From assembly GCA_964582415.1 (NCBI GenBank), contig CAZOSF010000038.1, positions 1 through 24,319 on the forward strand: 24,319 bases of DNA, written 5' to 3'. The stretch is from CAZOSF01 sp964582415 (GTDB lineage: Bacteria > Bacteroidota > Bacteroidia > Flavobacteriales > Flavobacteriaceae). Of this stretch, positions 6,871-16,598 are shown piece by piece (position 1 is the first letter of the stretch; every line of letters starts with the position of its first letter). The notes beneath the pieces are model-generated. The model did no database searches, was not told the origin of the DNA, and worked only from the letters and a program-made list of their open reading frames with translations. Both the position numbers and the translations under genes were made by a program.

Positions 6871-8330
6871 GCATATTAAAAGACATATTGTACAAGGTGG
6901 CTTTGGAAAAGGTAATTGGCAATACTGCGGTGGCCGTTGAAAACCTTGTTTTCGATTCTAGAAAAGTAGGATTGAAAGATGTGTTCGTGGCTATTCGTGG
7001 TACACTATCCGATGGACATGCCTATATAGAGCAAGCTTGTGCCCAAGGGGCTATTGTCATCGTTTGTGAAACCTTGCCGGAAACCATCATTAATGGGATT
7101 ACCTATATTCAAGTAGCCAACGCCCAACAAGCTTTGGCTTTTATGGCGGCCAATTACTACCAAAATCCTTCCGAAGAATTGCAATTGGTAGGTGTGACAG
7201 GCACCAATGGTAAAACAACAGTGACGACGCTCCTTTATGATTTGTTAACAAGAGAAGGCTATTCCGTTGGGCTCTTAAGTACCGTAAAAATTAAAGTGGG
7301 AGACAAAGAATATCCTGCAACACATACCACCCCAGATTCGGTGACCATCAACAAATACTTACGTCAAATGGTGGATGAGGGGGTAAGTTATTGTTTTATG
7401 GAGGTGAGTTCGCACGGGATTCATCAGCATCGCACCGACGGACTCCAGTTTGCAGGCGGTGTCTTTACTAACCTTTCACATGATCATTTAGACTATCATA
7501 AGACTTTCAAAGAATATCGGGATGTTAAGAAATCTTTTTTCGATTCTTTGAATAAGAAGGCCTTTGCATTGACCAACCTGGATGATAAAAATGGTATGGT
7601 CATGTTACAAAATACCAAGGCAAGAAAGTATTCCTATGGACTGAAATCCATGGCCGACTATCGTGGGCAAATTCTGGAAAACCAATTCAATGGAATGCTC
7701 CTAAAGATTAACGGTCAGGAGTTATGGGTGAAGCTGATTGGTAGTTTTAACGCCTACAATGCTCTGGCAATATATGCTACCGCTGAATTGCTCGGATTGG
7801 AACCTTTGGAAATCCTTCAAAGTATGAGCGCCCTGGAAAGTGTGGCCGGGCGATTTCAATATGCGGTTTCATCAAAAAAAATTACAGCAATTGTCGATTA
7901 TGCGCATACCCCAGATGCATTGAAAAATGTTCTGGAAACCATCAATAGCATTCGGACAGGAAATGAAACCTTGATTACTGTCGTAGGATGTGGTGGTGAT
8001 CGTGATGCCGAAAAGCGCCCGAAAATGGGAAAGATTGCAGCTCAACTGAGTACCAAAGTCATTCTAACCAGTGACAACCCAAGGTCGGAAGATCCTGATG
8101 CCATCATCGAGGCTATGGAAAAAGGAGTTTCTCCCGAACATTATAAAAAAACATTGTCCATTACAGACCGAAAGCAGGCGATTAAAGCTGCCTGCCAGAT
8201 GGCTGAAGAGGGCGATATTATTCTTGTGGCCGGAAAGGGTCATGAGACGTATCAAGAAATCAAGGGAGAGCGCTTCGATTTCGATGATTTTAAGATAGTC
8301 AACCAACTGTTAACCGATTTAAATAAATAG
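6867..8330 (+). CDS. murE: UDP-MurNAc-L-Ala-D-Glu--meso-diaminopimelate ligase MurE
   Basis: MurE adds the third residue of the peptidoglycan stem peptide in the cytoplasm, using ATP. The 487-residue length is typical. The N-terminal domain contains DSRKVGLKDVFVAIRG; the ATP loop GVTGTNGKTT is at 109-118; HTTPDS, the central EVSSHGIHQHR and the C-terminal DYAHTPDAL and VVGCGGDRDAEKRPKMG follow. DNPRSEDP at 403-410 is the amino-acid selectivity motif, and DNPR marks meso-diaminopimelate rather than lysine. The ATG overlaps the ftsI stop, and the gap to mraY is one base. Confidence 0.97.
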   Translation: MSILKDILYKVALEKVIGNTAVAVENLVFDSRKVGLKDVFVAIRGTLSDGHAYIEQACAQGAIVIVCETLPETIINGITYIQVANAQQALAFMAANYYQNPSEELQLVGVTGTNGKTTVTTLLYDLLTREGYSVGLLSTVKIKVGDKEYPATHTTPDSVTINKYLRQMVDEGVSYCFMEVSSHGIHQHRTDGLQFAGGVFTNLSHDHLDYHKTFKEYRDVKKSFFDSLNKKAFALTNLDDKNGMVMLQNTKARKYSYGLKSMADYRGQILENQFNGMLLKINGQELWVKLIGSFNAYNALAIYATAELLGLEPLEILQSMSALESVAGRFQYAVSSKKITAIVDYAHTPDALKNVLETINSIRTGNETLITVVGCGGDRDAEKRPKMGKIAAQLSTKVILTSDNPRSEDPDAIIEAMEKGVSPEHYKKTLSITDRKQAIKAACQMAEEGDIILVAGKGHETYQEIKGERFDFDDFKIVNQLLTDLNK

Positions 8331-8331
8331 G

Positions 8332-9564
8332 ATGCTGTATTATTTATTCGATTTTCTGGAGAAAAACTATAACCTACCTGGAGCGGGACTATTTCAGTTT
8401 ATAAGTTTCCGTGCTGCTCTGGCCGTGATATTCTCTTTGTTCATAGCAACCGTTTACGGAAAAAAAATCATCAGTATCCTTCAAAAAAAACAGGTTGGGG
8501 AAACCATTCGAAATCTTGGGCTGGAAGGTCAGAATGAAAAGGCTGGAACACCTACCATGGGGGGAATTATTATCATCCTTGCGACTATAGTTCCAGTGCT
8601 CTTGTTTGCTAAACTGGAAAACATCTATGTCATCATGCTTTTGGTAACCACCCTATGGATGGGGGTCATTGGTTTCATAGACGATTACATTAAAAAGTTT
8701 AAAAAGGACAAAGCAGGATTGCCTGGCAAGTTTAAAGTTTTTGGTCAGGTAGGGCTGGGAATTATTGTAGGTGCAACCATGTATTTCCATGAAGATATCA
8801 CAGTTCGGCGTAAAATCATGGATCCTGTAGCCATGGAACAGGCCGTCACCAATCAGGCCGACGCAGTTTTCTACAAGGAAGAGAAAACCCTGCTCACCAC
8901 GTTGCCATTTGTTAAGGATAATGAAATCAACTATGAGAAGTTGGTCACCTGGGCGGGAGAAGACTATAAGAAATATGCCTGGCTGATTTTTATCCCCATT
9001 GTTATTTTCATCATCACTGCCGTATCGAATGGCGCCAACCTTACAGATGGCATCGATGGTTTGGCAGCTGGAACTTCAGCCATAATTGGGGTCACATTAG
9101 CCATTTTTGCTTGGGTTTCAGGGAACGTGGTGTTTTCCGATTATCTCAATATCATGTACATCCCAAACACGGGTGAGCTAACCATTTTTATTATGGCCTT
9201 TGTTGGAGCCCTGATAGGCTTTTTATGGTACAATGCCTATCCCGCACAAGTGTTTATGGGTGATACAGGCAGTCTTACCATTGGTGGAATCATTGCGGTG
9301 ATTTCCATTGCCATTCGCAAGGAATGGCTTATACCGATTCTCTGTGGAATCTTCCTTATGGAAAATTTATCGGTAGTGCTTCAAGTGAGTTGGTTTAAGT
9401 ATACCAAAAAGAAATACGGGGAAGGGCGAAGAATATTCAGAATGTCACCCCTACATCATCATTATCAGGTGAAGGGCTACCATGAAAGTAAAATAGTTAC
9501 CCGGTTTTGGATTGTTGGGCTCGTACTGGCGGTCATGACCATTGTAACCCTCAAGATTCGCTAG
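8332..9564 (+). CDS. mraY: Phospho-MurNAc-pentapeptide transferase MraY
   Basis: MraY transfers phospho-MurNAc-pentapeptide from UDP to undecaprenyl phosphate in the inner membrane, forming lipid I. It is 410 residues with many hydrophobic helices. Catalytic and Mg-binding landmarks are D117-D118 in GFIDDYIKKFKKDKAGL, D239 in NGANLTDGIDGLAAG, and H375-H377 in SPLHHHYQ. It is longer than the roughly 360-residue E. coli enzyme because of an insert at about residues 160-215 between membrane helices, rich in charged residues, which is usual for Bacteroidota MraY. It sits one base after murE and three bases before murD. Confidence 0.97.
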   Translation: MLYYLFDFLEKNYNLPGAGLFQFISFRAALAVIFSLFIATVYGKKIISILQKKQVGETIRNLGLEGQNEKAGTPTMGGIIIILATIVPVLLFAKLENIYVIMLLVTTLWMGVIGFIDDYIKKFKKDKAGLPGKFKVFGQVGLGIIVGATMYFHEDITVRRKIMDPVAMEQAVTNQADAVFYKEEKTLLTTLPFVKDNEINYEKLVTWAGEDYKKYAWLIFIPIVIFIITAVSNGANLTDGIDGLAAGTSAIIGVTLAIFAWVSGNVVFSDYLNIMYIPNTGELTIFIMAFVGALIGFLWYNAYPAQVFMGDTGSLTIGGIIAVISIAIRKEWLIPILCGIFLMENLSVVLQVSWFKYTKKKYGEGRRIFRMSPLHHHYQVKGYHESKIVTRFWIVGLVLAVMTIVTLKIR

Positions 9565-9567
9565 TCT

Positions 9568-10902
9568 ATGAAAAAGCTGGTGATTTTAGGCGGCGGAGAA
9601 AGCGGAGTGGGAACAGCCATCTTGGGAAAAAAAGAAGGATATGAAGTCTTTGTTTCAGACTTCGGAAAAATAAAAGAAACCTATAAACAAGTTCTTATAC
9701 ATAATGAGATAGATTGGGAAGAAGGAGGCCATTCAGAAGGCAAAATCCTTTCCGCAGACCTAGTTATGAAGAGTCCCGGCATACCCGATACGGCACCCAT
9801 TGTTCTTAACCTACGCAAAAAAAAGGTGCCTGTACTATCGGAGATGGAATTCGCCTATCCGTATACCAACGCAACCCTTGTTGGTATCACCGGTAGCAAT
9901 GGTAAGACCACCACGGCTACACTCACCCACCGAATTTTGGAAGACGGTGGACTTCAGGTGAATTTGGCAGGGAACATCGGAAAGAGTTTTGCCCAACAGG
10001 TGGCTGAAAACGACGGTGATTACTATGTTCTCGAAATCAGCAGTTTCCAATTGGACGGTATTGCAAATTTTAAGCCTCACATTGCAGTACTTACCAATAT
10101 TACACCCGATCATTTAGATCGGTATGGATACGATTTCAATCAGTACATCGAATCGAAATTTCGAATCCAGATGAATCAGTCGGAAATGGATTATTTCATT
10201 TACGATGCCGATGATCCTGTGATTGCCGAATGGCTTTCCTCTCACCCCATCAAAGCTCATAAAATACCCTTTTCCATTGAACGAAAATTAGAGGAAGGGG
10301 CGTATGTAGAAGACCAAAATATTGTAATAAAAATAAAACATAACCTATTTACTATGCCAATCGCAAATCTTGGATTAACCGGAAACCACAATGTTAAAAA
10401 TGCCATGGCTGCCTCTACCGTGGCGACCCTTTTAAAAATTAGAAAGGACACCATTCGCCAATCGCTTGAGAATTTTCAAGGGGTGGAACATCGTCTTGAA
10501 AAAGTATTGAAAATCAATAATGTCATGTACATCAATGACTCCAAGGCGACCAACGTCAATGCTACCTATTATGCCTTGGATAGCATGGAGACACCTACCG
10601 TTTGGATTGTTGGGGGGGTTGATAAAGGGAATGAATATGAGCAGCTGCTTCCCTTAGTAAATGAAAAGGTAAAAGCCATCGTTTGTTTGGGTCTTGACAA
10701 TGAGAAGATTGTTAAATCCTTCGGGAATGTGGTAGACATGATGGTTGAAACAGAAAGCATGCATGATGCTGTTCAGGTAGCCTATCGATTGGCAGAACGC
10801 GGTGATACGGTTTTGCTATCCCCGGCGTGTGCCAGTTTCGATCTATTTGAAAATTATGAGGATAGAGGAAGACAATTTAAAAATGCAGTAAGGAATTTGT
10901 AA
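9568..10902 (+). CDS. murD: UDP-MurNAc-L-alanine--D-glutamate ligase MurD
   Basis: A Mur ligase of 444 residues that adds D-glutamate to UDP-MurNAc-L-Ala in the cytoplasm. The N-terminal Rossmann-like domain begins KKLVILGGGESGVGTAILG; the ATP loop GITGSNGKTTT is at 106-116; the central domain has EISSFQLDGI and NITPDHLDRY; the C-terminal domain has NDSKATNVNATYYAL and LLSPACASFDLFENYEDRG. SFQLD and SPACASFD separate MurD from the other ligases. Its TAA stop shares a base with the ftsW ATG. Confidence 0.97.
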   Translation: MKKLVILGGGESGVGTAILGKKEGYEVFVSDFGKIKETYKQVLIHNEIDWEEGGHSEGKILSADLVMKSPGIPDTAPIVLNLRKKKVPVLSEMEFAYPYTNATLVGITGSNGKTTTATLTHRILEDGGLQVNLAGNIGKSFAQQVAENDGDYYVLEISSFQLDGIANFKPHIAVLTNITPDHLDRYGYDFNQYIESKFRIQMNQSEMDYFIYDADDPVIAEWLSSHPIKAHKIPFSIERKLEEGAYVEDQNIVIKIKHNLFTMPIANLGLTGNHNVKNAMAASTVATLLKIRKDTIRQSLENFQGVEHRLEKVLKINNVMYINDSKATNVNATYYALDSMETPTVWIVGGVDKGNEYEQLLPLVNEKVKAIVCLGLDNEKIVKSFGNVVDMMVETESMHDAVQVAYRLAERGDTVLLSPACASFDLFENYEDRGRQFKNAVRNL

Positions 10903-12095
10903 TGAAACAGCTGTTCCATCATATACAAGGAGATCGCGCGATTTGGGCAGTAGTGGCCCTCTTGGGGTTATTCTCCTTTTTACCTGTGTATAGTGCCAGT
11001 AGTAATTTGGCCTATCTCTATGGGGGTGATGGAAATACCTTGCGATTTCTTTTGAAACACTTTGCTCACTTGGTTTTAGGATTTGCGATACTGTATGGGG
11101 TTCATAAAATCCCATACCATTATTTCCGAGGGCTTTCCATCATTGCGTTACCGGTAGTAATGGTGTTGTTAATTATCACCTTAAGTCAGGGAACGACCAT
11201 CGAAGGCGCCAATGCCAGTCGATGGATCCGAATTCCATTTGTAGGGGTTACCTTTCAGACCTCTGCCTTGGCTTCCGTTGTTTTGTTAACCTATGTGGCG
11301 CGATATCTTTCTCGTATCAAAGGAAAAGAGCTAAGCTTCAAAGAGACCCTATTGCCTTTGTGGGTACCTGTATTTTTAATTTTAATATTAATTCTTCCCG
11401 CCAACTTATCTACAACGGCCATACTTTTTGCCATGGTGGTTGTGTTGGTATTTATTGGGGGTTATCCCATTCGATACCTTGGAATCATTTTGGGTGCTGG
11501 AATCCTGTTTTTAACCCTGTTCATTTTAGCTGCCAAAGCATTCCCTGGAATGTTTCCCAACAGAGTGGATACTTGGATCTCTCGGGTGGAAAGCTTTGCC
11601 GATAAGGAAGATACGGAGAGTGACTATCAAATCGAAAAAGCCAAAATTGCTATTGCCTCTGGAGGGGTAGTTGGATTGGGACCTGGGAAAAGTATTCAGA
11701 AAAATTTCTTACCACAGTCGTCGTCGGATTTTATCTATGCCGTGATAGTGGAAGAATTCGGGTTGATGGGCGGTTTGGCATTGTTGTTTTTATATCTCCT
11801 GCTATTGTTCCGATTGGTGATTGTGGTACATAAAAGTACTTCGCTTTTCGGAAAATTATTGGTGGTAGGTGTGGGTATGCCTATCATCTTTCAAGCGATG
11901 ATTAATATGGCGGTAGCCGTGGAGTTGTTTCCTGTAACAGGACAAACCTTGCCGCTGATCAGTAGTGGAGGAACCTCCATTTGGATGACCTGTTTGGCAC
12001 TGGGAATGATATTAAGTGTGAGTGCAAAACGGGAAGTAACCCAAAAGAATGAAAGTGAAGAAAATCCATTAGATGTATTAAGTGAGGCCTTATAG
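10902..12095 (+). CDS. ftsW: Lipid II polymerase FtsW (SEDS family)
   Basis: A 397-residue polytopic membrane protein of the SEDS family, the septal peptidoglycan glycosyltransferase that partners FtsI. Around ten hydrophobic helices are visible. SEDS landmarks include GANASRWIRIPFVGVTFQTS, a TWISRVESF segment after a Pro-rich loop, GGVVGLGPGKSIQKNFLPQSSSDFIYAVIVEEFG, and the C-terminal PVTGQTLPLISSGGTS. Position between murD and murG supports FtsW rather than RodA. The start is a TAATG overlap with murD, and the last 14 bases overlap murG. Confidence 0.96.
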   Translation: MKQLFHHIQGDRAIWAVVALLGLFSFLPVYSASSNLAYLYGGDGNTLRFLLKHFAHLVLGFAILYGVHKIPYHYFRGLSIIALPVVMVLLIITLSQGTTIEGANASRWIRIPFVGVTFQTSALASVVLLTYVARYLSRIKGKELSFKETLLPLWVPVFLILILILPANLSTTAILFAMVVVLVFIGGYPIRYLGIILGAGILFLTLFILAAKAFPGMFPNRVDTWISRVESFADKEDTESDYQIEKAKIAIASGGVVGLGPGKSIQKNFLPQSSSDFIYAVIVEEFGLMGGLALLFLYLLLLFRLVIVVHKSTSLFGKLLVVGVGMPIIFQAMINMAVAVELFPVTGQTLPLISSGGTSIWMTCLALGMILSVSAKREVTQKNESEENPLDVLSEAL

Positions 12096-13179
12096 ATTTA
12101 TCATATCAGGAGGTGGCACCGGTGGACATATCTACCCAGCTATTGCCATTGCCAATGAACTGCGGCGACGATACCCCGATGCAGCATTTCTGTTTGTGGG
12201 TGCTAAAAACCGGATGGAGATGGAAAAAGTACCGAAGGCAGGCTTTGATATCAAAGGCTTGTGGATTTCCGGTATCCAGCGAAATTTAAAATTGAGCAAT
12301 TTGGTGTTTCCCATCAAATTGGTGTCGAGTTTATTGGCTTCAAAAAAGATACTTAAAAACTTTAAGCCGGATGTGGCCATCGGAACAGGCGGTTATGCCA
12401 GTGCTCCTTTGTTGAAATCGGCATCCATGCGAAATATACCCTGCCTAATCCAGGAGCAAAACAGTTACGCTGGAATTACCAACAAATGGTTAAGCAAAAC
12501 GGTTCAAACGATTTGTGTGGCCTATCCGAATATGGAACGCTTCTTTCCCATAGACAAGATAGTTTTTACGGGAAACCCGGTGCGCCAGGATTTAATAGAT
12601 GGTTTGGGAAATCGAACCGAAGCTTACAAACATTTCGATTTGGATCCCAACAAAAAGACCCTCCTAATTTTGGGAGGAAGCCTGGGGGCAAGAAGAATCA
12701 ATCAGCTTATTGAAGAAAACAAAGAGTTTATAGAGTCCCAAGGGGTACAGCTTCTATGGCAATGCGGTAGCTTTTACCATGAAGAATTTCAAAAGTATGA
12801 AACTAGAAATGTTAGGGTAAAGGCCTTTATCCAGAGAATGGATCTGGCCTATGCCGCTGCAGACATTATCATTTCAAGGGCGGGGGCCTTGTCGGTGTCT
12901 GAACTTTGTCTAGTAGGTAAGCCCGTGATTTTCATTCCCTCCCCAAATGTCTCGGAGGACCATCAAACGAAGAACGCCAATGCCATCGTGGATCAAGGAG
13001 CCGCACTTCTTTTAAGGGAGAGTGAATTGGAAAACAGGTTCACAGGAATGTTCAAGGAGTTAATCTTAGATGAAAAGAAACAAAAAGCTTTGGGCCATGC
13101 TATAAAAGAACTGGCGAAACCCATGGCAACCCGTGCGATAGCGGACGAAATAGAAAAATTACTCCCCAAACGTACATGA
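12082..13179 (+). CDS. murG: UDP-GlcNAc:lipid I N-acetylglucosaminyltransferase MurG
   Basis: MurG adds GlcNAc to lipid I on the cytoplasmic face of the membrane to make lipid II. It has 365 residues and a GT-B fold. The GTG start at 12082 yields MRPYRFIISGGGTGGHIYPA, placing the glycine-rich loop GGGTGGH at 10-16, exactly where the family has it; no better start is available. Other landmarks are IGTGGYASAPLL, QEQNSYAGITNKWLS, GGSLGARRIN and, in the UDP-GlcNAc site, SRAGALSVSEL with IPSPNVSEDHQTKNA. The start overlaps ftsW by 14 bases and the stop overlaps murC (ATGA). Confidence 0.97.
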   Translation: MRPYRFIISGGGTGGHIYPAIAIANELRRRYPDAAFLFVGAKNRMEMEKVPKAGFDIKGLWISGIQRNLKLSNLVFPIKLVSSLLASKKILKNFKPDVAIGTGGYASAPLLKSASMRNIPCLIQEQNSYAGITNKWLSKTVQTICVAYPNMERFFPIDKIVFTGNPVRQDLIDGLGNRTEAYKHFDLDPNKKTLLILGGSLGARRINQLIEENKEFIESQGVQLLWQCGSFYHEEFQKYETRNVRVKAFIQRMDLAYAAADIIISRAGALSVSELCLVGKPVIFIPSPNVSEDHQTKNANAIVDQGAALLLRESELENRFTGMFKELILDEKKQKALGHAIKELAKPMATRAIADEIEKLLPKRT

Positions 13180-14525
13180 AAACATTGAGCCAAGTACATA
13201 GTGTTGTGTTTTTAGGAATCGGAGGTATCGGAATGAGTGCCTTGGCACGTTTTTGTCGAAAACAAGGGAAAGAAGTATTGGGATATGATAAGACCCCTAC
13301 CCAACTTACCGAGGAATTGGAGGAGGAAGGAATAGCCATTCATTACGATTTGGAATGGACATGGTTTGAGAATTGGAAGGTATCACCTGAAAACTGCTTA
13401 GTGGTCTATACACCTGCTTTGCAAAAAGAAAATAAACTCCTGAAGGCCTTTTGGGAGAAAGGATTTGAAGTAATCAAGCGAGCGCAATTTCTTGGGGAGG
13501 TGACGAAAGAGACCTATTGTTTGGCGGTGGCAGGCACCCATGGGAAAACTACTACTTCAGCAATCCTAGGTCATCTATTGGCGGCTTCAGGAATGCCGGT
13601 AACGGCCTTTTTAGGAGGCGTGGCAGAGAATTATCAATCGAATTTTATCTCAACTGGCACAGAAATAACGGTGGTGGAAGCCGATGAGTACGATCGTTCC
13701 TTTTTACAACTAAGCCCGGATGTCGCTTGTGTTACCTCGATGGATGCCGATCATTTAGACATTTATGGAAAATCCGAATTTCTGGAACAAGCTTTTCGAG
13801 ACTTTACCTCCTTGGTTCCAGACAAGGAAAAAGTGCTTGTAAAAAAGGGATTGCCTTTGGAAGGAAAAACAGTTTCGGTAGCTCAGAAAGGGGATTATTC
13901 AGCAGAAAACATCCGGATCGAGGATGGGGTGTACGTCTTCGACTTCAAAACTCCAGAACTAACATTAAATGATCTTAAATTTTTACTGCCCGGACATCAT
14001 AACCTACAAAATGCGGTAACAGCTTTGGGCATGGCTATTTTAGCGGGAACCCCATTACCCAGCCTGCCCAAGGCTTTATTCAGTTTTCAAGGTGTTCGGA
14101 GACGATTTTCCTATCGTATTAAGTCCGAATCAAGAATTGTAATCGATGACTATGCCCATCATCCCACCGAATTGAATGCTCTTTATCAAGCCGTTGAGGA
14201 AATGTATCCTGAAGATGGCAAGCTCATTATTTTTCAACCGCATTTGTTCAGTCGAACCCGAGATTTTGCAGAAGGCTTTGCCAAGAGTTTGTCACAGTTC
14301 GATGAGGTCTATCTACTGGATATTTATCCAGCTAGGGAAGAACCTTTGGAAGGGGTGACCTCGGACTGGTTATTGAGTAAAATGGAACACCCCAAAAAGG
14401 CCTTGATTACCAAGGAAGAAATGGCAGAAAAAATGAAGTATTCTACCTGTAGGGTTCAGCTGTTGGTTGGGGCAGGCGATATTGGGGAGGAAGTGCGAAA
14501 AGTAACTAAAATTTTAAGCGCATGA
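13176..14525 (+). CDS. murC: UDP-MurNAc--L-alanine ligase MurC
   Basis: MurC starts the stem peptide by adding L-alanine to UDP-MurNAc in the cytoplasm. The protein is 449 residues. It begins with a nucleotide-binding FLGIGGIGMSALARF, has the ATP loop AGTHGKTTT at 119-127, and then EADEYDRSFLQLSPD, TSMDADHLDIY, the hinge phrase PGHHNLQNA, and DDYAHHPTEL with FQPHLFSRTRDF in the C-terminal domain. THGKTT and DDYAHHPTE are specific to the MurC/Mpl group; location in the dcw cluster favours MurC. It overlaps murG and ftsQ by ATGA junctions. Confidence 0.96.
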   Translation: MKTLSQVHSVVFLGIGGIGMSALARFCRKQGKEVLGYDKTPTQLTEELEEEGIAIHYDLEWTWFENWKVSPENCLVVYTPALQKENKLLKAFWEKGFEVIKRAQFLGEVTKETYCLAVAGTHGKTTTSAILGHLLAASGMPVTAFLGGVAENYQSNFISTGTEITVVEADEYDRSFLQLSPDVACVTSMDADHLDIYGKSEFLEQAFRDFTSLVPDKEKVLVKKGLPLEGKTVSVAQKGDYSAENIRIEDGVYVFDFKTPELTLNDLKFLLPGHHNLQNAVTALGMAILAGTPLPSLPKALFSFQGVRRRFSYRIKSESRIVIDDYAHHPTELNALYQAVEEMYPEDGKLIIFQPHLFSRTRDFAEGFAKSLSQFDEVYLLDIYPAREEPLEGVTSDWLLSKMEHPKKALITKEEMAEKMKYSTCRVQLLVGAGDIGEEVRKVTKILSA

Positions 14526-15235
14526 ATTGGAATTGGAAACTTATTAGACTGTTGATTTTATTGGTGTTGGTAGGTTTTTTGTTCAGCTTTTCGGTCGACC
14601 GAAATAAAAAGCGCACCCTGACCGATATAGATGTCCGTTTTACCGATGATAACAGCCCATTTATTACCACAAATGCGGTTAATAAATTGTTAATACAAAA
14701 TAATGACACCATTACGAGCATCCCTAAAGAAACTTTAGTTTTGAATGAGATGGAAAGCAGGTTGTTACAGAATCCAATGGTGCGTGACGCTCAGGTTTTT
14801 GTGACAATTGACGGAATTTTGGGGGCTCGAATTGAACAGCGAAATCCCATTGCTCGGGTGGCCGGTTCAGCCAGTTATTACATAGACAGTGACGGAAAAA
14901 AAATGCCCCTTTCAGAAGTATATTCCGCTAGGGTGCCGTTAGTTACAGGATATTCGGAAAACAACTTTACTGAATTAACCCCGTTGTTACTAAAGATTGA
15001 TGCAGATCCATTTATGAAACAACTGGTTACAGGGCTTACCCAAGACAAGAAAGGGAACGTACTCTTGACGCTGCGGGAGTTGGATTTTAAAATCCAGTTT
15101 GGAGGGCCCAAGGAAATGGCCAAGAAATTTCAAAATTTCAAGGCTTTTTTTCAAAAACTGAAAAAAGACAATAAGCTTACTGAATACCGCTTGGTGGATT
15201 TACGATTTGGGAATCAGGTGGTCGCCACAAAATAG
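14522..15235 (+). CDS. ftsQ: Cell division protein FtsQ
   Basis: A 237-residue bitopic protein with a short cytoplasmic tail, a transmembrane helix at about 8-24 (IRLLILLVLVGFLFSFS) and a periplasmic part that would comprise a POTRA domain and a beta domain. Sequence conservation is low, as usual for FtsQ. Recognisable features are the VDRNKKR boundary, the LLQNPMVRDAQVFVTIDG strand of the POTRA region, and ARIEQRNPIARV followed by YYIDSDGKKMPLS, typical of FtsQ/DivIB. Position between murC and ftsA confirms it. FtsQ links early and late divisome proteins. It overlaps murC by 4 bases and lies 6 bases before ftsA. Confidence 0.92.
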   Translation: MNWNWKLIRLLILLVLVGFLFSFSVDRNKKRTLTDIDVRFTDDNSPFITTNAVNKLLIQNNDTITSIPKETLVLNEMESRLLQNPMVRDAQVFVTIDGILGARIEQRNPIARVAGSASYYIDSDGKKMPLSEVYSARVPLVTGYSENNFTELTPLLLKIDADPFMKQLVTGLTQDKKGNVLLTLRELDFKIQFGGPKEMAKKFQNFKAFFQKLKKDNKLTEYRLVDLRFGNQVVATK

Positions 15236-15241
15236 GAAAAC

Positions 15242-16570
15242 ATGGAGAATAGTAACATCGCCGTAGGATTAGACATAGGAACCACAAAAATTGTGGCTAT
15301 GATTGGCCGAAAAAATGAATACGGCAAGATGGAGATTCTTGGAATAGGGAAATCGAAAAGTTTAGGGGTTCACCGAGGTGTGGTGAACAATATAACCCAA
15401 ACGATTCAATCCATACAACAGGCAGTGCAAGACGCTGAAACCTCCTCAGGGATGAAGATTTCTGAAGTGGTAGTAGGAATAGCGGGACAGCACATACGCA
15501 GTCTGCAGCATAGTGATTATATCACCCGTCCTAATAGCGATGAGGTTATCAATGAAGACGATATCGAACGCTTGATCAACCAAGTCCACAAGTTGGTCAT
15601 GCTTCCTGGAGAAGAGATCATTCATGTACTTCCTCAGGATTATAAAGTAGATGGTCAGGCTGAAATCAAAGAGCCCATTGGGATGTATGGAGGTCGGCTT
15701 GAAGCGAATTTCCATGTAGTGGTTGGACAGGTATCTTCCATTCGAAATATTGGCCGCTGTGTAAAAAGTGCAGGATTGGAACTTTCTGGAATTACCCTAG
15801 AACCTTTGGCTTCAGCCAATGCGGTACTAAGCCAAGAGGAAAAGGAGGCTGGGGTTGCCCTGATCGATATCGGTGGGGGAACAACCGATCTGGCCATATT
15901 CAAAGACGGTATCATTCGTCATACGGCGGTGATACCCTTTGGTGGGAATGTGATTACTGAAGACATTAAAGAAGGCTGTTCCATCATAGAGAAACAGGCA
16001 GAACTCCTAAAAATAAAATTTGGTTCTGCATGGCCAGGAGAAAACAAGGATAATGAGATTGTATCCATTCCGGGTTTGAGAGGAAGGGAACCAAAGGAAA
16101 TCACTCTTAAAAACCTTTCAAAAATCATCCACGCTCGTGTGGTAGAGATTATTGAACAGGTGTACCTCGAAATAAAAAATTACGGTCACGAAGAGCAAAA
16201 GAAAAAACTAATTGCAGGTATCGTGTTGACAGGTGGGGGCGCCCAACTAAAACACCTGAAGCAATTGGTGGAATATATCACGGGAATGGATACTCGCATT
16301 GGTTATCCCAATGAGCATTTAGCTGGGGATAGCGATAGTGAAACTACGAGTCCGATGTACGCAACAGCAGTAGGATTGGTGCTGAACAGCTTGAATGCCA
16401 GAGAACGAAAGCATGCTGTAATTGCCGAGGAGGCGGAACCAGCCGAAGATATTGTGGAAGAACAAGAGACCCCAGAACAGCAAGAAGTGAAACGGGAAGA
16501 GAAATCCAATAAACGATTCTTTGACCGTTGGGCAGAAAAATTCAAAGAATTTCTAGACAACGCAGAATAA
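15242..16570 (+). CDS. ftsA: Cell division protein FtsA
   Basis: An actin-like ATPase of 442 residues that tethers FtsZ filaments to the inner membrane. The phosphate-1 loop is VGLDIGTTKIVAMIG at the N-terminus, the phosphate-2 region is ALIDIGGGTTDLAIF, and the adenosine region is IVLTGGGAQL. The 1C-type insert specific to FtsA lies between them (about residues 85-165). After an acidic linker (about 395-420) the protein ends in KRFFDRWAEKFKEFLDNAE, an amphipathic helix fitting the FtsA membrane-targeting sequence. It lies 6 bases after ftsQ and 28 bases before ftsZ. Confidence 0.97.
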   Translation: MENSNIAVGLDIGTTKIVAMIGRKNEYGKMEILGIGKSKSLGVHRGVVNNITQTIQSIQQAVQDAETSSGMKISEVVVGIAGQHIRSLQHSDYITRPNSDEVINEDDIERLINQVHKLVMLPGEEIIHVLPQDYKVDGQAEIKEPIGMYGGRLEANFHVVVGQVSSIRNIGRCVKSAGLELSGITLEPLASANAVLSQEEKEAGVALIDIGGGTTDLAIFKDGIIRHTAVIPFGGNVITEDIKEGCSIIEKQAELLKIKFGSAWPGENKDNEIVSIPGLRGREPKEITLKNLSKIIHARVVEIIEQVYLEIKNYGHEEQKKKLIAGIVLTGGGAQLKHLKQLVEYITGMDTRIGYPNEHLAGDSDSETTSPMYATAVGLVLNSLNARERKHAVIAEEAEPAEDIVEEQETPEQQEVKREEKSNKRFFDRWAEKFKEFLDNAE

Positions 16571-16598
16571 AATAACAACCTCACAAAAAGTATCATTT

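Noticed and set aside
11222..11605. A 127-codon frame inside ftsW in another reading frame
   Set aside because: It is a shadow of the ftsW coding sequence with Cys/His/Trp-rich, non-protein-like composition.
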